Origin: Cenococcum geophilum 1.58
Lineage: Eukaryota > Ascomycota > Dothideomycetes > Gloniales > Gloniaceae
Length of the DNA: 64,000 nt
Reading direction: 5' to 3'
NCBI GenBank assembly: GCA_001692895.1
Contig: KV748181.1
Location: 3,539,640-3,603,639, forward strand
The position numbers were made by a program, and so were the translations under genes. This document shows, in pieces, positions 32,297 to 46,279 of this stretch. The notes beneath the pieces are model-generated. The model was given only the letters and a program-made list of their open reading frames with translations. It searched no databases and was not told the DNA's origin. Every line of letters starts with the position of its first letter. Position 1 is the first letter of the stretch.

Positions 32297-34050
32297 AGCG
32301 TTTTATAGTAAGATATGCAAATAGGTCCTATTCGCGGTCCGTAATATCCGTAACGGGTTTAATAAATATACTTATAGGCTAGTTTTTGGGTATAATTAAG
32401 TGTATAAAGGAGTGGTCGGCTAATACGGTTATAGTGTTAAAGGCTTAGCTATCCGTAAAAGGTCTAAAAGTAGTTAAGAACGTTTCTACAGTCTTCTATT
32501 CCTAGGTATTTAAGTTAAAGTTAATTATAAGGGCTTCTATTAACTTATTAAAAAACTCTTCTACTTTCTCTCCTTTGTAGTTTAAGATAAACTAGTTAAT
32601 CTATTTGTTAAATCTCTTCTTAGACTTATTATATTCTTCCTAGGTATACCTTATAGACTAATATCCTTCCTTATTACACATAAAGCACTTTTAGCTAGTT
32701 TATTTACGGGGGTATATTTTTATATAGGAGTTATTATAGGGGTTATGGGTAGGACCTAGTCGATATGGGTACTACTAGCAGTAGCGGCGGTCCGTAAAGT
32801 AGGCATCTAAGTTAGTTTATAGATTTTATAGGTCCGTAATAAAGGCTTAAGTACTACCTAGCGGGTTTAAGGCTTTATACGTTGTAATAGAGGACCGTAA
32901 ATCGTTAATAAGGCCAGCTATAGTGTCTGCGGGCTTATAATAGGCGTATTTATAGGGTTTTATTTCCTAGTAAGCCGTAATAAGTTTATTATATAGGAAG
33001 TCGTCTATTTAAAGCTTAATATTAAGACCGTACTATAGGTGGCGGAGGTCTTTAATAAGGATTTACAGGCACTCTATAGTCGATTTTTTAGTATTCTTGT
33101 CCATTACAGTCCGTAACTTAGTTGCATTCTATTAGGTAAGGATATTACGCTTATATTCCGGTCCTTTAAAGTAGTTATATATAGCTTTATATAGCTTATT
33201 AAAGGGAACACTAAGGGGGTTATTTTTAAGGTTGGTGTAGTAGTAGTTAAGTACTAGGCCGCGTAGCATAGTAAAGTAGGCTTAGCTAAACTCTTATTTA
33301 GGAATATTAGCCTTCTAACAGAGGTCCGTAAAGATAGTTAGTTTAAAGTTAAAGTTGTTATTTTTACTGCTATACTTGGATTTGTCGGTATAGAGCTTAA
33401 CTAGGTTAGCTAGCTCCTTACTATAGGTCTTTACTTAGGTGGTTTGCGGATCTGTAACTTAGGTAGGTTGCGGATCTATAGCTTAGGCGACGAGAGGGTT
33501 TTAGTCCGTATTTTAGTTTACGGGGGTATTATAGTCCGTAACTTAAGTACTAGGTATACTTTAGCCCGTAAGATTAATTCCAAAATTACTTAGGTTTATA
33601 GGACGAATTTAGTTAAGTAGGTTAAGTATAAAGCTAGCAATACTATTAAGTTTGGGAGAAGTAAAGAGTTTATTAGTAGCTTTAACCTAGTCTAGGATTT
33701 CCTCTTTAGTCTATTCCGTTTAGTCCTCCTCCTATATTGTATTATATAAGGACCATATAATAGTAACTTATTTATCCTTTTTAACCTATATACCTTAATG
33801 ACGTAAAAGGGTTTATAGGTTATAGATAGCAGTAGGGTTATAAGCCTTAAGAATAGCTTCCGTAAAGTCCGTAAAGTCTTCCTTATATTACTCCTATAGG
33901 TCGTTGTTTAGAAGCTTATAATATCTATATTTAAGGATTTTAAAATTAATATAGTTGTTAACGCCGTCTATAGACGTAAGGTTAACTCCCTAGCTTTACT
34001 TCTTTTGACCTTTACTAATTTACTTAGTTATATCTGCCATATTATATAGC
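32297..34050 (-). mobile_element. Element F, right part: copia-like gag and start of protease
   Basis: This minus-strand sequence continues the F reading interrupted at 26306. It has the protease start near 32300-32500, a zinc-knuckle region near 32650-32720, and gag back to an ATG near 34040. On the minus strand CTAATTAGT, preceded by …AAACA (about 34430-34444), resembles the LTR/leader junction seen in A, B and at 25490, so the 5' LTR would begin there. Broken by RIP. Confidence 0.7.
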
Positions 34051-34570
34051 GTAGTATATCTATATAAGCTATAGTGGGTAGTAGTAGCTTATAGCGGGTG
34101 GAGGAGGTCTTATAACGGTCCGTAAAATCAATTAGCGGGTCCGTAACAGTTTAAGAGGTCTTATAGTGGTCCGTAAAGGCGATTAATAGGTCTATAACGG
34201 TTTGTAGAAGGGTAAGGGGTTCTATAAAGGTCTATATTCGCGTTTATAAACTTTTAGTAAACTTTTAGTAAACTGTACTAAGACTTAAATAAGTATATAG
34301 AGTTGGTAATAGGTCCGTAATCCCCGACTTCCAACCTTCTAGTAGGTCGTACTAAGAGTCTAAATAGGTAGTCGCTATTATATATCGCTTATTAGGAGGT
34401 ATTAAATAATTGCTAATCTGTACGCGCTTACTAATTAGTGTTTATACTAACTTAATAGTATAAGTAAGTTATATCCCAGGGCACGAAATACGTATAGTAT
34501 CGTATACTCTTTAAGATAGTGGTAACTGTCGATTCTATTAAGGTAGACTACGTAGTCTATATACTAACGC
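34051..34570 (-). repeat. Leader repeats and LTR-like sequence between F and H
   Basis: At 34085-34215 the phrases GGTCCGTAA, AGGTCTTATA and GGCGATTA recur imperfectly. At about 34439-34567 lies an LTR-like block starting TGTTTATACTAAC, next to a minus-strand polypurine tract (TAGGGGGGAGGCGCG) at 34568-34582. Whether the block belongs to F (5' LTR) or H (3' LTR) is unresolved. Confidence 0.4.
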
Positions 34571-37352
34571 GCCTCCCCCCTAAATAGTTAGTATATAGGT
34601 GGTTAGTACACCAAACGCGTAAATACGCGTTTGTATACTAGGTGCTATAATTATACAATTATATATCTATTATTAGTCGCTATAAAAACTATTAACGACA
34701 ACCCAATTATTATTAGTACGCGAGTAGTAGGATGTAGGTTAATAGATAGTAGATAAAAGGAAGAGGGAAATGCTTATAGTAATAGTATAGGGGACTACTT
34801 CTCTGTAGTATTATAGAGTGTCTTATAGTAGAGTGTTCTTATATAATAAGTTAAGGAATAGTATTACTAAAGGAGTAGTAAAACGGCTTAGTGTAAGAAG
34901 CCGACTTTTTTTTTTTAAGTATAAGGACCGAATTATATGTTTATCCTTAGCTATCTTTAAATAGCGGGAGATTCGTAATAAAGTCTATAGCATAATATTG
35001 CTATAGCTTACTAGTATAGGGAACTAATTTAAGTAGACCCTATAGCTTATGCCTACGGATCTTATATACTTAATACTTCTTATAATAGCTAATATACTTC
35101 TTTACTTCCTAATTAAGCTTTTGCTAGTAGTATTTGCGTTAAAGTACTTCTACTATTTTAGCTTAACTATAGTAGCCACCTAGAGGATTATTGTAATTTT
35201 TTTATAAGAATCTTCTATTATAAATTTGCTTCTTATAGTATCTAAACCTTACTACCTTTACGTAGTAGGCCCATTAGGTCTAGTTCCTAATAGTAGCGCC
35301 TAGTAGCTTTCTTTCCGTTACGTTTCCAGTCTATTTTTATATTAAAGATGGTATAGAAAGATTCCCTCTATTGCACCTTATAAATAAGATCTATTAACCT
35401 TTTAGATAATTCCTAGGTAAAAGCTATTTTATTCTATACTGCTCTAAGTATAAAACTAGATAGTACTATAGATCTTACAACTTTTTAATACGCGTATGTT
35501 AAGAAAGCCGCTATAAGGTTAAAGTCCTTTAGTTATTATAAGGCTCCAAGTTCTAATTACTCTATAGCTTTACTATTAGTTTAAGGGGATAGCTTAATAA
35601 TTAGAGATAGTATATTACTAGGTTCTAAGAATGTATTAGGGATATCCTATCTAGGTATATTTAGACCCTTATTAGTAACGGACTGGGTACTAGCTAGAAT
35701 ATTAGTAGAAACTAATAGGGCTTATACCGCCTAAGACTTAGTATATAAAGCTATAGGTACTTAAGTATTTTATACCTAGAGCTTATTCTATAATATAGGG
35801 AGTAAGATATTTATTATCTGCTTTCCTTCTCCTATTTTAAAGCCTTTAGTATAGTCTAGCCGTTATAATAGTCTATTAGTAGGGTTATTTTCCCCTAGCT
35901 TATATTTAATCTTAAAATTAAATTACGTAAGCTTCTTTACCTATTTAGCTTATTAAAGTATAAGCTCCTTTATAGTTATAAAGTAGTATAGATTATAGTA
36001 ATTTAAGAGTATATAAGTAATATAGCTCGCGTGCTTAAGGTTGTGTGGTTACTATTTAAAGTAGTTAACTGTAGCTAGTAGTTCCTTATTATGGGTATAA
36101 TACCTAATTTTAAATCACTAGAATTTTCTATTATAGAATATTACTAGTCTCTAGTAGAGCTAAGTAGCGATTAAATACCTATTAGGTTATAGGAGAATAC
36201 TAATAAGGGTAATATTTAATATATTAGTAATTATTATTAATAGCTAATCTAGGTTAAAATGCCGCAGTAATAGAGCTTCTATAAACTTTACGCGTAGTTT
36301 TTAAAAGGCCTTCTAAACCTTTCTAGGCTATAACCATAGTTTATATTATTTAGTTGGTCCCTTTTTAATTTCCTTCCTTACCGCCTTTAAGCTTTTTACT
36401 TTTTAGGTTAGGTTTTAGAAAGCTTTAATAATATAGTTAAATAGGTATCGGGTAATATCTAAGTAGTGATAGATAAAGCGCCTATAGAAATTGGTAAAGC
36501 CTAGGAATACTTAAATATCCCAATAGCTCTTTAGCTCTAGCCATTCTTAAATTATCTACACCTATACTAGGTCTATAACTACGCCTATAGGTATTATAAT
36601 ATAACCTAGGAACTTAATCTACTTAGTATTAAAGATATACTTTAACGCTTTAGCGTAGAGGCACTAATTATCTAAACGTTCTAGTACTTTATAGACATAT
36701 TACTTATACTAATTTTTATCTTCTAAATAGATTAGGATATTATCTAAATAAATAACGTATATACAGTTAACTAATCCCTCTAAGGCTTTATAAATATATA
36801 ATTAGAATATTAGGTTTTAAAAGCAGTCTTTTACTTATCCCCCCTTTTAATATAAAGCCTATAATAGGCGTTATATAAATCTAGCTTTATAAAGATCTTC
36901 GCCCTAAATAGTCTGTCTAGTATTTTACTAACTAATAGTCGTAGGTAATAGTTCTTAATTATAATCTTATTAAGACCGCAATAGCCTATATATAGCCTTA
37001 TAGTTCTATCTAGTTTTAAAATAAAGAGGATTGGCGCGCCTGCTAGTAACTTACTAAGCTAAATCTATCCCTTTTCCAGTAATCTATTAAGGTACTCCTA
37101 TAGGATCTTAAGCTCTTTATAAAAGAGGTTATAGATAAAAAGGTTCGACGGTTATTTACCTTCTTTTAGATTAATTATATAATTATATTTTAAGTTCTAC
37201 GGTAGAACTTTAGCTTATCTACCTAAAAATACCCTTAGTAAGCCCCTTAGGCCTAGTAAAATATTTAATAAATTAGGGTTGTATTTATTCTCTATATTAT
37301 CGTTAGGTAGGTTCTAAAGCTCGCTTAAAATACTTATAGGCAGCGTCGCGCG
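34571..37352 (-). mobile_element. Element H, left part: Ty3/gypsy RT-RNase H-integrase remnant
   Basis: On the minus strand a gypsy reverse transcriptase is clear at about 36.4-37.1 kb (LLAGAPILF, LYIGYCGLNKI, AKIFIKLDLYNAYYRL). RNase H and integrase-like sequence lie to its left. A polypurine tract sits at the left end. The other half, with protease and gag, lies beyond element G. Broken by RIP. Confidence 0.75.
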
Positions 37353-37357
37353 CTATA

Positions 37358-37970
37358 TGTTACGGAGTAAGTGCAAGCGACGATAATATATAGCAAGGCA
37401 GATATTATTAAGCTATATATATAAACTGTATAAGGAGGTTAAGACGTTACGTAAGGAAAGAAGGTAGGAAAACGGGAAGAGAGGGCATATATTATTAACT
37501 TAGTTACTTAGTTAATACTGTGGTGGTGGACGCGGTCCCTCTCAGATAGGAAGTCACAATGCTGTCTGTCTGTCGGTCGGTCGGTTGGTCGGTCGGTCGT
37601 TAGTCGTAATCAATCAGTAGGAAAGCAGTCAGTAAGAAGAAAGGAAAGAATGTATTCCCCGGTCGGTCGTGCTAGAGAAAAGGAGAGAAGCCGAAGGCTC
37701 AATATATACAGGAAAATGCCAAGGCACTAAGTAGTGGCCCATTTTACCCTACCACAATACGTGCATAAGGCAGAATAGGGTTTAGGTTATAGTCCTAATA
37801 AAACTTAGTAAAATTTGGTAGAACTTGGCAGAATATAGCAGAATGCCATAGATTGCCGTTAGATTGCTATTAGATTGCCGTTAAATTGCCGTTTCGCAAT
37901 TAGTCTCTAATTACTAAGTTAGTAGAAATAGGTGGATGTATACAAGGTATTACGGGGGTGTCCCGTAACA
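37358..37970 (-). repeat. 3' LTR of element G, split by a 238-bp insertion
   Basis: Matches 43136-43506 and 61991-62360. The repeated phrases GCAGAACTTGGCAGAATTTGG and GATTGCCGTTAGATTGC occur inside it. Confidence 0.88.
37519..37756. mobile_element. 238-bp solo LTR or MITE inside the G LTR
   Basis: Comparison with the two intact G-family LTRs shows a clean insert bounded by TGTGGT…ACCACA and the 4-bp duplication ATAC (37515-37518, 37757-37760). It holds a GTCTGTCTGTCGGTCGG microsatellite and has unmutated, GC-richer sequence. TG…CA ends fit a solo LTR; short inverted ends would also fit a MITE. Confidence 0.75.
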
Positions 37971-40900
37971 GTACCCCCCCTTTAAACTCAAGCTTCTATA
38001 AGATGGGGCTATAGTAGTTCTAGGTGGAGTTTATAAAAGTCTTTTGCGGCTTATATAAGTCCTATAGAGTTAACGGGTTTCTATAAGGACTTAGTAAAGC
38101 CTCTCCATTTCGTAAAATATATATATTAGCGTTTCCGTTTATTATACTTAATATTATTAATTCTTTTAATAAAGTACTCGTTCTCACTATCTACTTTAAC
38201 TAGTAGGGGAGGGTCTTATATCTATTTGGGTAGGGCGTCTAATATAGGAGTAATAGGGTAGAGGACTAACGTGTGGAATATAGGGTAGATTTTAACCATA
38301 TTATAGAGCTTTAGTTAGTAGGCGTAGGAGGAGATAACCTTCTTAACCTTATAAGGGCTAGCGTTCTTCTAATTAAGCTTCTTAGTAGGTTGTTTTATAT
38401 TTAGATCCCTTATATTTAGCTAGATAAAGTTACTAATTTAGTTGGCTAGTGCTAGGGTTCATTTCTTATTTACTGCGGCTTTATAGACAGATTAAGCCTA
38501 TATTATTTCGTTAGTAAGAAACTATTATAGTTCCTCTATCTTTTCCACGAATTTATTTACTTTTATAACTTATAAGGCGTAATAAGCAAAGTAAGAAACA
38601 TTACCAAAGGGTTTAAAACCCATTTGTAGATACTAGCCGTAGTTAGCCAGAAATGGGGAGACCTTTATAGTTTCTAAGACGGAGTTATTTATAGTAAACT
38701 TAGCGAATATAAGCCAATTAATCTAGTTATCTTGTAAATATGATATATATATCCGAATATATTATTCTATTATAGCATTTATACGTTCCGTTTAAGCATC
38801 CGTTTCCAGGTAGTATGCTATAGATAATAGTGCTTTAATATAGAGTTGGGTAGTTAGTTCTTTCTAGAATATAGAGATAAACTAGCTACCTCTATTAGAG
38901 ATAATTGTTTTAGGGAGTCTATAGAGTTTCTATACGTAATTTAGAAATAGTTAAGCAACGGCAGGTATTAATATATTAGGGTAGGCAATTAAGTGTCTTA
39001 TCTTAAATAGTCGGTCTATAACTACTATAATATTTATACAGCTCTTACTTATGGAGAGGTTAATAATAAAGTTAATTAAAATATCCTTCTATCTTCAGTC
39101 CGAAATAGGCAGTAGCTTTAAAAGGCCGTTATATGTCTTCTGCAAAGCTTTAGCTTATTAATAGATATAGTAGCTAGAGATATACCTTTGTATTATATTA
39201 TATATATCCGGCTAGTAATACTCCCGTTAGAGTAGCTTTAGGGTTTTTCCTTAGCCTAGGTAGCTGGCTACTAGTAGGTTATATACGTATTTAAGGAGCT
39301 TAAGCTTAAATTTATTGTAATTAGGGATAACTAGATGGTTTTAGTAATATAAGCGGTTTCTACAAGCTTTATATTTACTTAGAGAGATATTCTTAAAGCG
39401 TCTAACACTATTATAGATTAGCTTAAGCGTCTCTTAGATAAACTTATTATTTAGGTATTTATTAATTATAATCTATTTAATTAACTAATTAGTTATTTTA
39501 AGGACGTATACCATAAGGTCTTTAGTAGAAGGGTTAAATAGTTTAGGATAAAGTAGGGTCTAGTTTCGGTAAGAGCGTACTTCTTTTAGTGCTAGCGCGT
39601 CTTATAAACGTTAGGTTAGAGCATTAGGCTTCTAACCTTAAACGCCTAGGCGGTATATAATTAAGAATTAGAAGCGGGATAGGTATTCTAACTAGCGGGC
39701 CTAACAATAGCTTAGCTATTTTATAGTCGTAAAGTACTATAGATTCTTATAGTTACTAAGGACCTTAATTAGAAATCCGGCGCCTTCTAGTTTAGGTCAC
39801 TATTATTTAAAGTATCTAATAATAGCTAGTAACTCCTTATTGTAAATTTTATAGTTATATTTAGCTAGGATTAGTCGTTTTAAGTAGTATACTATAGGGT
39901 ATAATACTCTATCTTTATTATATTAAGATAGAATACCTTTAGTGATATAGTTGGATAAGTTAGCTTCTATAACACTTATTCGGTTTAGGTTAAAGTATTA
40001 AAGTATAGGCGCGGTAGTAAATATAACTTTTAGATAAGTAAAGGCCTTTTTATATTCCTTATTAAAGATAAAGGCTTTATTTTTTTTAAGTTAAAGCTAT
40101 AAGGGGTAAAACTAGGGCGGAGAAGTTATTAATAAACCGTTAGTAGAAATTAGTAAATCCTATAAAGGCTCTTACATCCTTAACGTTCTTAGGTTCTTAC
40201 CAGTTTATAATTACTTTAACTTTCTTTAGGTTTATTTATATGCCGTTTATAGAAATAAGAAGCCTAAGGTATAGGACTTTTATTTTATAGAATTCGCATT
40301 TATCTATATCTAATTATAGACTAGCTCCTTATAGGGCTTATAAAATAAGATTAATGTATTTCCGATATTTAGTTAGGTTATTACTATATATTAGGATATT
40401 GTTAATATAAGCAGTACAGAAGATGTCCAGGTAGGGGCGTAGGGTGTTATTTATATAATGTTAAAACGAGCTTGGAGCATTTGCGAGGCTAAATAGCGTT
40501 ACTAAGTATTTAAATAATCTATACTAAGTACGAAATATAGTAAGCTATTTATCTCCTTTTATTATATAGAGGCGGTTAAATATAGAGATAATATTAAGCT
40601 TTGTATAGTAGCTAGCCTTACTTAATTAGTTCAGTGTCTCCTATATTAACGGGATTAGATATTAGTTCTTAACGGTAACGGCGTTAAGAGCTTAGTAGTC
40701 TATATAGAAGCGTAAACCGCCGCTGGGTTTCTTAACGAAGATTACTAGTACGGCTATAGGTAACGAGCTTGCTCTAATAAATCCTTTACTTAGGTTCTTA
40801 TCTAAATACTTTTATAATACTTAGAGTTTATTTTGGGATATCCCGTATAAAGGTTTAAATCTAGGCTGCTTTCCTTCTTTAAGTATAATTTTATAGTTGT

Positions 40901-43135
40901 ATAATCGGTGTTCCAGTAGCTTATTAGCTTCCTTTTATAAAAATACCTCTATAAGGCCTTTTTAATATTAGCTATAGTAACGGCGAAGATTATATATTTG
41001 GGTTTCTTAGCAAGTCACGCTAGTGGGGTAGCTCTAATTATATATATATCTAGGGTGCTAAGCTCGTTTGGATTGCCTATAGTTTCTTATTTAGGTTTAA
41101 GTTTGGTATTAGGTATGGAGTTAGTATTAGGTTTAGATTCGGGTTCTTTAAAAATCCTTTTTATAGTAGGATACTAGTCCTTCTAGTATTTTTATATATT
41201 AAGCTTAAGCTTCTACTTAGCTCGGGGCGGTGCGGTACTTAATAATAACTTATAGAATTTAGTGGAGTTTTTGGACCCTTAGTAGATGTTAGTAGAATTC
41301 TTATATTAGTAGAATTTGGTAGAATTCTTGTGCTAGTGGAATCTGGTGGATTCCTTAGGCGTAGAGTAGACACTAATAGAAATCTTAGGCTAGTAGATCT
41401 TAGTGGATTTCTTAGATTTTAGTTTAGGATTAGAGTAGTACATTATAAAGCATTCTTACTTATAACGCAGGGCAGTAAATAGAAGCTTAAGGTTATCCTA
41501 ATTAATGGTTACCTTATATAGCTTTATCTAAGGTTGCCTAAGAATTACTAGGTAACCTAGGGTGGTGATAAAAAGCTTAATTAGTTCTTCGTAGTTCAGG
41601 TATTAGAGTCTTAGGTATACTCTATAGGTAATTCGGCCTAAGACCGTGCGTTTACTATTAAATCCAAATATATTAATATGCTAGTTAAGGGGGGTTAGGG
41701 TAAAACCATTATCTTACGTAAAGGTCTTATTAATAAATCCTATACCACTAGCTCCTATATTAATTAGGACTTAAGCATTAGCCTATTAATTATTCTACCA
41801 AAGATAATAGTTAATGGTTATACTATAATCCTAAGAGTTAGAGTTCGTAACATCTAAAGCATTTAATAAGATCCTAAGGTAGAACCGTCCTAGAGAGCGA
41901 CTTAACTTTAAAACGTACCTTTTGGTAGTAAGCGGGAAGGGGTTCCTATAGGACGTCAGTTATAGCCTCGCCCTTATAAGTGGTGCTTATTAGACACGGG
42001 GCTAAAACCGGGTAAAGATTAGGGATGGTAACCGAAAGATTAATACGGTAAACGGTTGCTAGTATTAGCCGTTTATAAATCGTGTTTAGGTATAAGGACA
42101 GAGCAGTAGTTAGAGAGGTAAGAGTTACTTCTATATTTAAAGCAGAGGCCTAGCTTAATACGTCGTTCTCGTTTAGAGGACCCTAGTAGGGTGTATCCTA
42201 GGGTCCCAGTGTCAATATCTATAACGTTAGGGTGCTTAAGCTAAGATAACTTAGTGGACGTTTATAGGGCTATCGTATTATATTAAGGAGCGTGTTTTAG
42301 TGTTAAGCGTAGTATATTATTATACCGTTTATTAATAACGTTTACGTAGGCATTAAGGGCTTTTAGTAGGTCTACGCCTATTAGGGAGGTTTTTAGTTTA
42401 GGGCTTAGAAATTTAATAAGGCTATTAACTAGTACAGAGTCGTTCCAGCTAGTTTCCTTTACGTAACAGTTAAATTTAGAGAAGTATATTAGGAAACTTT
42501 TCGTTCCTTAGGCTATATAGTTTATTTTCTTTTAGGTAGTAGCTTAGTAGTTCGGGTTACCGTATATAGCTTTAAGAAGTATAACTAGGCTTTATACTAA
42601 GTTTAGCTAAAGAGGTTTAACAAAACTAGCTACCTCTCCTCTTAATCAACTTAGGGCGTAACAGAGTCGGTTAGCTTTAGTTAGGTAGTAGTTAGTGTTA
42701 CTAGTTAGCTTATTTTTAAGCTAGCTTAGAAATAATTAGAGCTCTTATTATTTACTAGTAAATACTAAAGGATTAGGTAATTGTTTAGATTATTATAGTA
42801 TAGTAGTCGGTTTAGGGTAAACAGCTATTATAGGTTTAGGGCTTACGTCCCGTGTATTTATCTCTAGAGATAGTGTTCGGTCTTAAGGCCCTAACGTAGG
42901 CATCTTAAGAGTACGGATTTCTTCTTGGAGGTTCTTAATTAGTTACTAGTGTTATATTTCTTATTCGGCTTATTATTAATTTAAAGTGGCTTAGTTTTAT
43001 ATAAGAGCGTTTATAAAAGACTTCTATATCTCTATTAGTTGTTCTTAAAATACGGATATAATGCCGGCGGCCGTTATAGGAGCTTTAGGTTTGTTCTGCA
43101 TATTAATAATAATATAGGTAGTTAACGTAATATAG

Positions 43136-43506
43136 TGTTATAGAGTAAATATAAGCAACGATAATATATAGCAAGGTAGATATTATTAAGCTATATATAT
43201 AAACTATATAAGGAGGTTAAGACGTTACGTAAGGAAAGAAGGTAGGAAAATAGAAAGAAAGGGCATATATTATTAACTTGGTTACTTAGTTAATATATAC
43301 GTAAGGTAGAATAGGGTTTAGGTTGTAATTCTAGCAGAACTTAGCAGAATTTAGTAGAACTTAACAAAATATAGCAAAATGCCGTAGATTGCCGTTAGAT
43401 TGCTATTAGATTGCTATTAAATTGCCGTTTTACGGTTAGTCTCTAATTGCTAAGTTAGTGGAAATAGGTAGATGTGTGCAAGGTATTACAGGGATGTCCC
43501 GTAATA
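43136..43506 (-). repeat. 5' LTR of element G
   Basis: 371 bp, TGTTATAGAGTAAAT…GTCCCGTAATA, followed by CTATA. Confidence 0.88.
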
Positions 43507-43511
43507 CTATA

Positions 43512-46265
43512 GTAGTTGCTTATATATAGTAGCCAGTAAAGGGTAGAGAATTTTTTAACGCAGCGTTTAAGGTGCCGTAGTATACTCTCTGCGTATTACT
43601 TAAGCTAGAGCAACCTATAATAGTTAAAGTATCTTTTAAGATCCTTAAGATCGCCGCCTCCCTATAATATCTCTATAACCTATCCGGTAGTTCCCTATAG
43701 GGTCTCTATTACGGAGAGGTTATTACCTATACTAGGCTTTATACCTATCTTGCTATTAAATAGGGGTTAGATTTAATACTCCTTTGGGTATAAAGCGTAT
43801 ATTATTTCGCCTAGGGCTATATTCTCTAATATGTCCTTTAGGCTTATTAGTAATATACACTCTTCTAAATCTTTATTATTCTACTATTTAAAGGCTCCTA
43901 TTTTAAAGCGTATTTTAAAATCTACTTTTATAAGCTAAGGGTATCTAAGGATAAGATTATAACCTACAAAGTTAGCTACCTAGAAGGGTTATACGCTAAC
44001 TACCTTAGTACGGTTATATATATCGGCTACTAATACTATAAGCTTATAGGCACTATATAGTTTAATCTAATGCTTATTTAGAAAGCCTATAATAGGTTTC
44101 CGCCACCTTTATAATAGGATAAGTTTATGCTCTTTTATTAAATTATATTATATAAAATTAATTTTAGTGCCACTATTATATAGTACTTAGAACTAATATA
44201 CCTTACCTATAGAGAGTGTTATTTCTAGCTTAATAGCGATATAGAGAGTTTCTTCTTCTATATCTTGCCCTAATTATAGCTAGGAAAGGTCCGCAACTAG
44301 GGCTTTTCTTTTTTTAGATTATTAGTGCTATTATTGCCCTACTTATTTTTCCAATAGGATCTACCTCTAGAGTTTTCTCTTAACTTCTTAAAGTGTTTCT
44401 ATAAAGGTGTTAAATAAATATTAGGTTGGCCCTAGAAATCTTTTCTATTATTTAAGGCTCCGAACTTTAACCCTTCTAAAGTTCTTTTTAAAAAGGGCTT
44501 CTTTAAAAATTAGGTCTGCCCTATATTACTACTAAAGTGCCTACGCTTTTAGTAACCCCCTAGCTTTTTACTAAAAGAGGTCTAGTTTCTTACTATATCT
44601 TTAGCGTTTAGAACTACTTATTTAAAATCCGTATATATAGTAATCTACAATAGGGCTCCTACGTGCTTTATTTTATTACAAATTACTAGCTTAATTCTAG
44701 CCTAGATAAACCCAATCTTCTCCTTTTTATAAATGCTACTGTCCTTATTCTTAAAGAGCTCTAGATTTATCTATTAAGTATAAGTTTCTATAAAGTTTAT
44801 AAACTAGCAAAAGTTATAGTAGTTAAGCTGTATTCTATTCTAGAATAGCTCTATATTATTATATTATATAATATATAGATCTTAAGTCTATTTCTTTAGA
44901 AAGGGTTACAGCTAAAGCTATATAATAATTTGCCCTTTATTAAGCTAATTAAGTGCAATCTAGTTTAGCGATTAGTCTTTAATCTTGCTAATAATCTAGC
45001 ATATACGCTCTTTAGTATTATCTTATATTATTAGCATTTTAAAGAAGTTATTTATTTTATAAACCTAATCGTCTAGCTACTAGGCGTTAGGTTTATAGCG
45101 GAGTCCTAAACTACCAGAGGCCTTAGTTTATATCCTTTTTCTATTTATAATATAGATCCCTCTTTAAGTCTTCTATACCTTTTTAGGTAGGTACTAAGTA
45201 GCTCTTAGAAAGCCCTTAGCCTTAGCTAGGTTATAAAAGAATTTATCTAGCCTAGATTAAGCTTTACTAGATCTAGACCTACCCCTAAAGGTTTTTAATA
45301 TATTTATTAGTAGCTCCTTTTTATATAGCTTCTAAGAGTCTTATAGTAGCTTTTTAATATCTATCTTAAAGATAATTAATTTAGGGCTCTTAACTTTCTA
45401 ATCTTAGCTTTAGGAAAGTTCCGGCTATAGAGGTAGTATTAGTACTAGTAGCTAGTATAGGCTTCCTAATAAGGCTTAGGTCTTAAGTTAGTAGTTAAAT
45501 TAGATTACCTAAAGGGGTAGGCCCGCTTAGCTCGTAAGTAGTTTATATACCGCTACTATACTAATTATAGGCCAGTAGTCTTCCGGGAGAGTTTTAGTTA
45601 ATTCCCTAGTTAAACGCGTTAGTATATTCCTCTAGCATGTCTAGCTTAGGGGAAGATTTTAGAGTTGCCTTTAGCGCTTAATCTTCTAATTAGCCTAGGT
45701 AGGGCTAGAGGGGCTCTAGTTACTTTTTAGTAGCGTTATAACCGTTATAAAGGGTATTTATATTTTCCTTAGTAGTAACCGTAGGTATATAAGAGTCTTT
45801 AAGCTTCTAGAGCATCTAGGTATTAGGGCTTATTTAGCTATCTTACCTAGAGGGTTATATTATCGCAATCTCTTACTATTAGAGGGACCTTCCTACCTTA
45901 GCGCGACGGCTTTCTATAAGGTGCCTATAGAGTTTCCGTTTAGGTTATCGCGAGATTTTAAGGGAGAACGGTAGTTATAAACAAAGATATAAACAAATAA
46001 TCTGGTCCTTAAAGCCGACTACCCTTCTAAAAAGGAGTAGAAAGGATTGAAATATAAGGGGGCTTTATAGATAGGGGGCTATAAGGCACGATTGTAGAAA
46101 TAGGATAGATTAGTAAGAGAGATAAATCCTTAAGGAGATAAGGCCTTTAGGATTATAGAGACTATATACTACGGGCACGTGCCTTTAGTACGTAACCGGT
46201 AACTATCTAAGGGGTGTCCGGGGGTTGCCCTAAGGGCAATTTAAGGTAACCGCAATAATATCCCT
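43512..46265 (-). mobile_element. Element H, right part: gypsy protease and gag remnant with probable 5' LTR end
   Basis: Minus-strand sequence near 43.75-44.25 kb reads as a gypsy-type aspartic protease region (LYNSGTKINFI, then RYPQLIKVDFKI). Gag-like sequence follows to about 45.9 kb. The right end may be near 46265, where the minus strand begins TGTAAGGGATATTATTG, but I found no partner LTR or duplication, so this end is tentative. Confidence 0.6.
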
Positions 46266-46279
46266 TACATTATATTAGC

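Larger units (their letters stand above)
37358..43506 (-). mobile_element. Element G: near full-length Ty3/gypsy element, fossil, inserted in H
   Basis: LTRs lie at 37358-37970 (carrying a 238-bp insert) and 43136-43506 (371 bp). The left one is also 371 bp once the insert and its 4-bp duplication are removed. The target duplication is CTATA (37353-37357, 43507-43511). A minus-strand polypurine tract (AAAGGGGGGGTAC) abuts the left LTR, so the element is minus-oriented. The parts are gag about 42.0-43.1, protease near 41.4-42.2, reverse transcriptase near 40.1-40.8 ([26 protein letters not shown]), RNase H 39.6-40.0 and integrase about 38.4-39.5 kb. RT sequence resembles the Tf1/sushi/MAGGY branch. 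Broken in many places. Confidence 0.88.
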
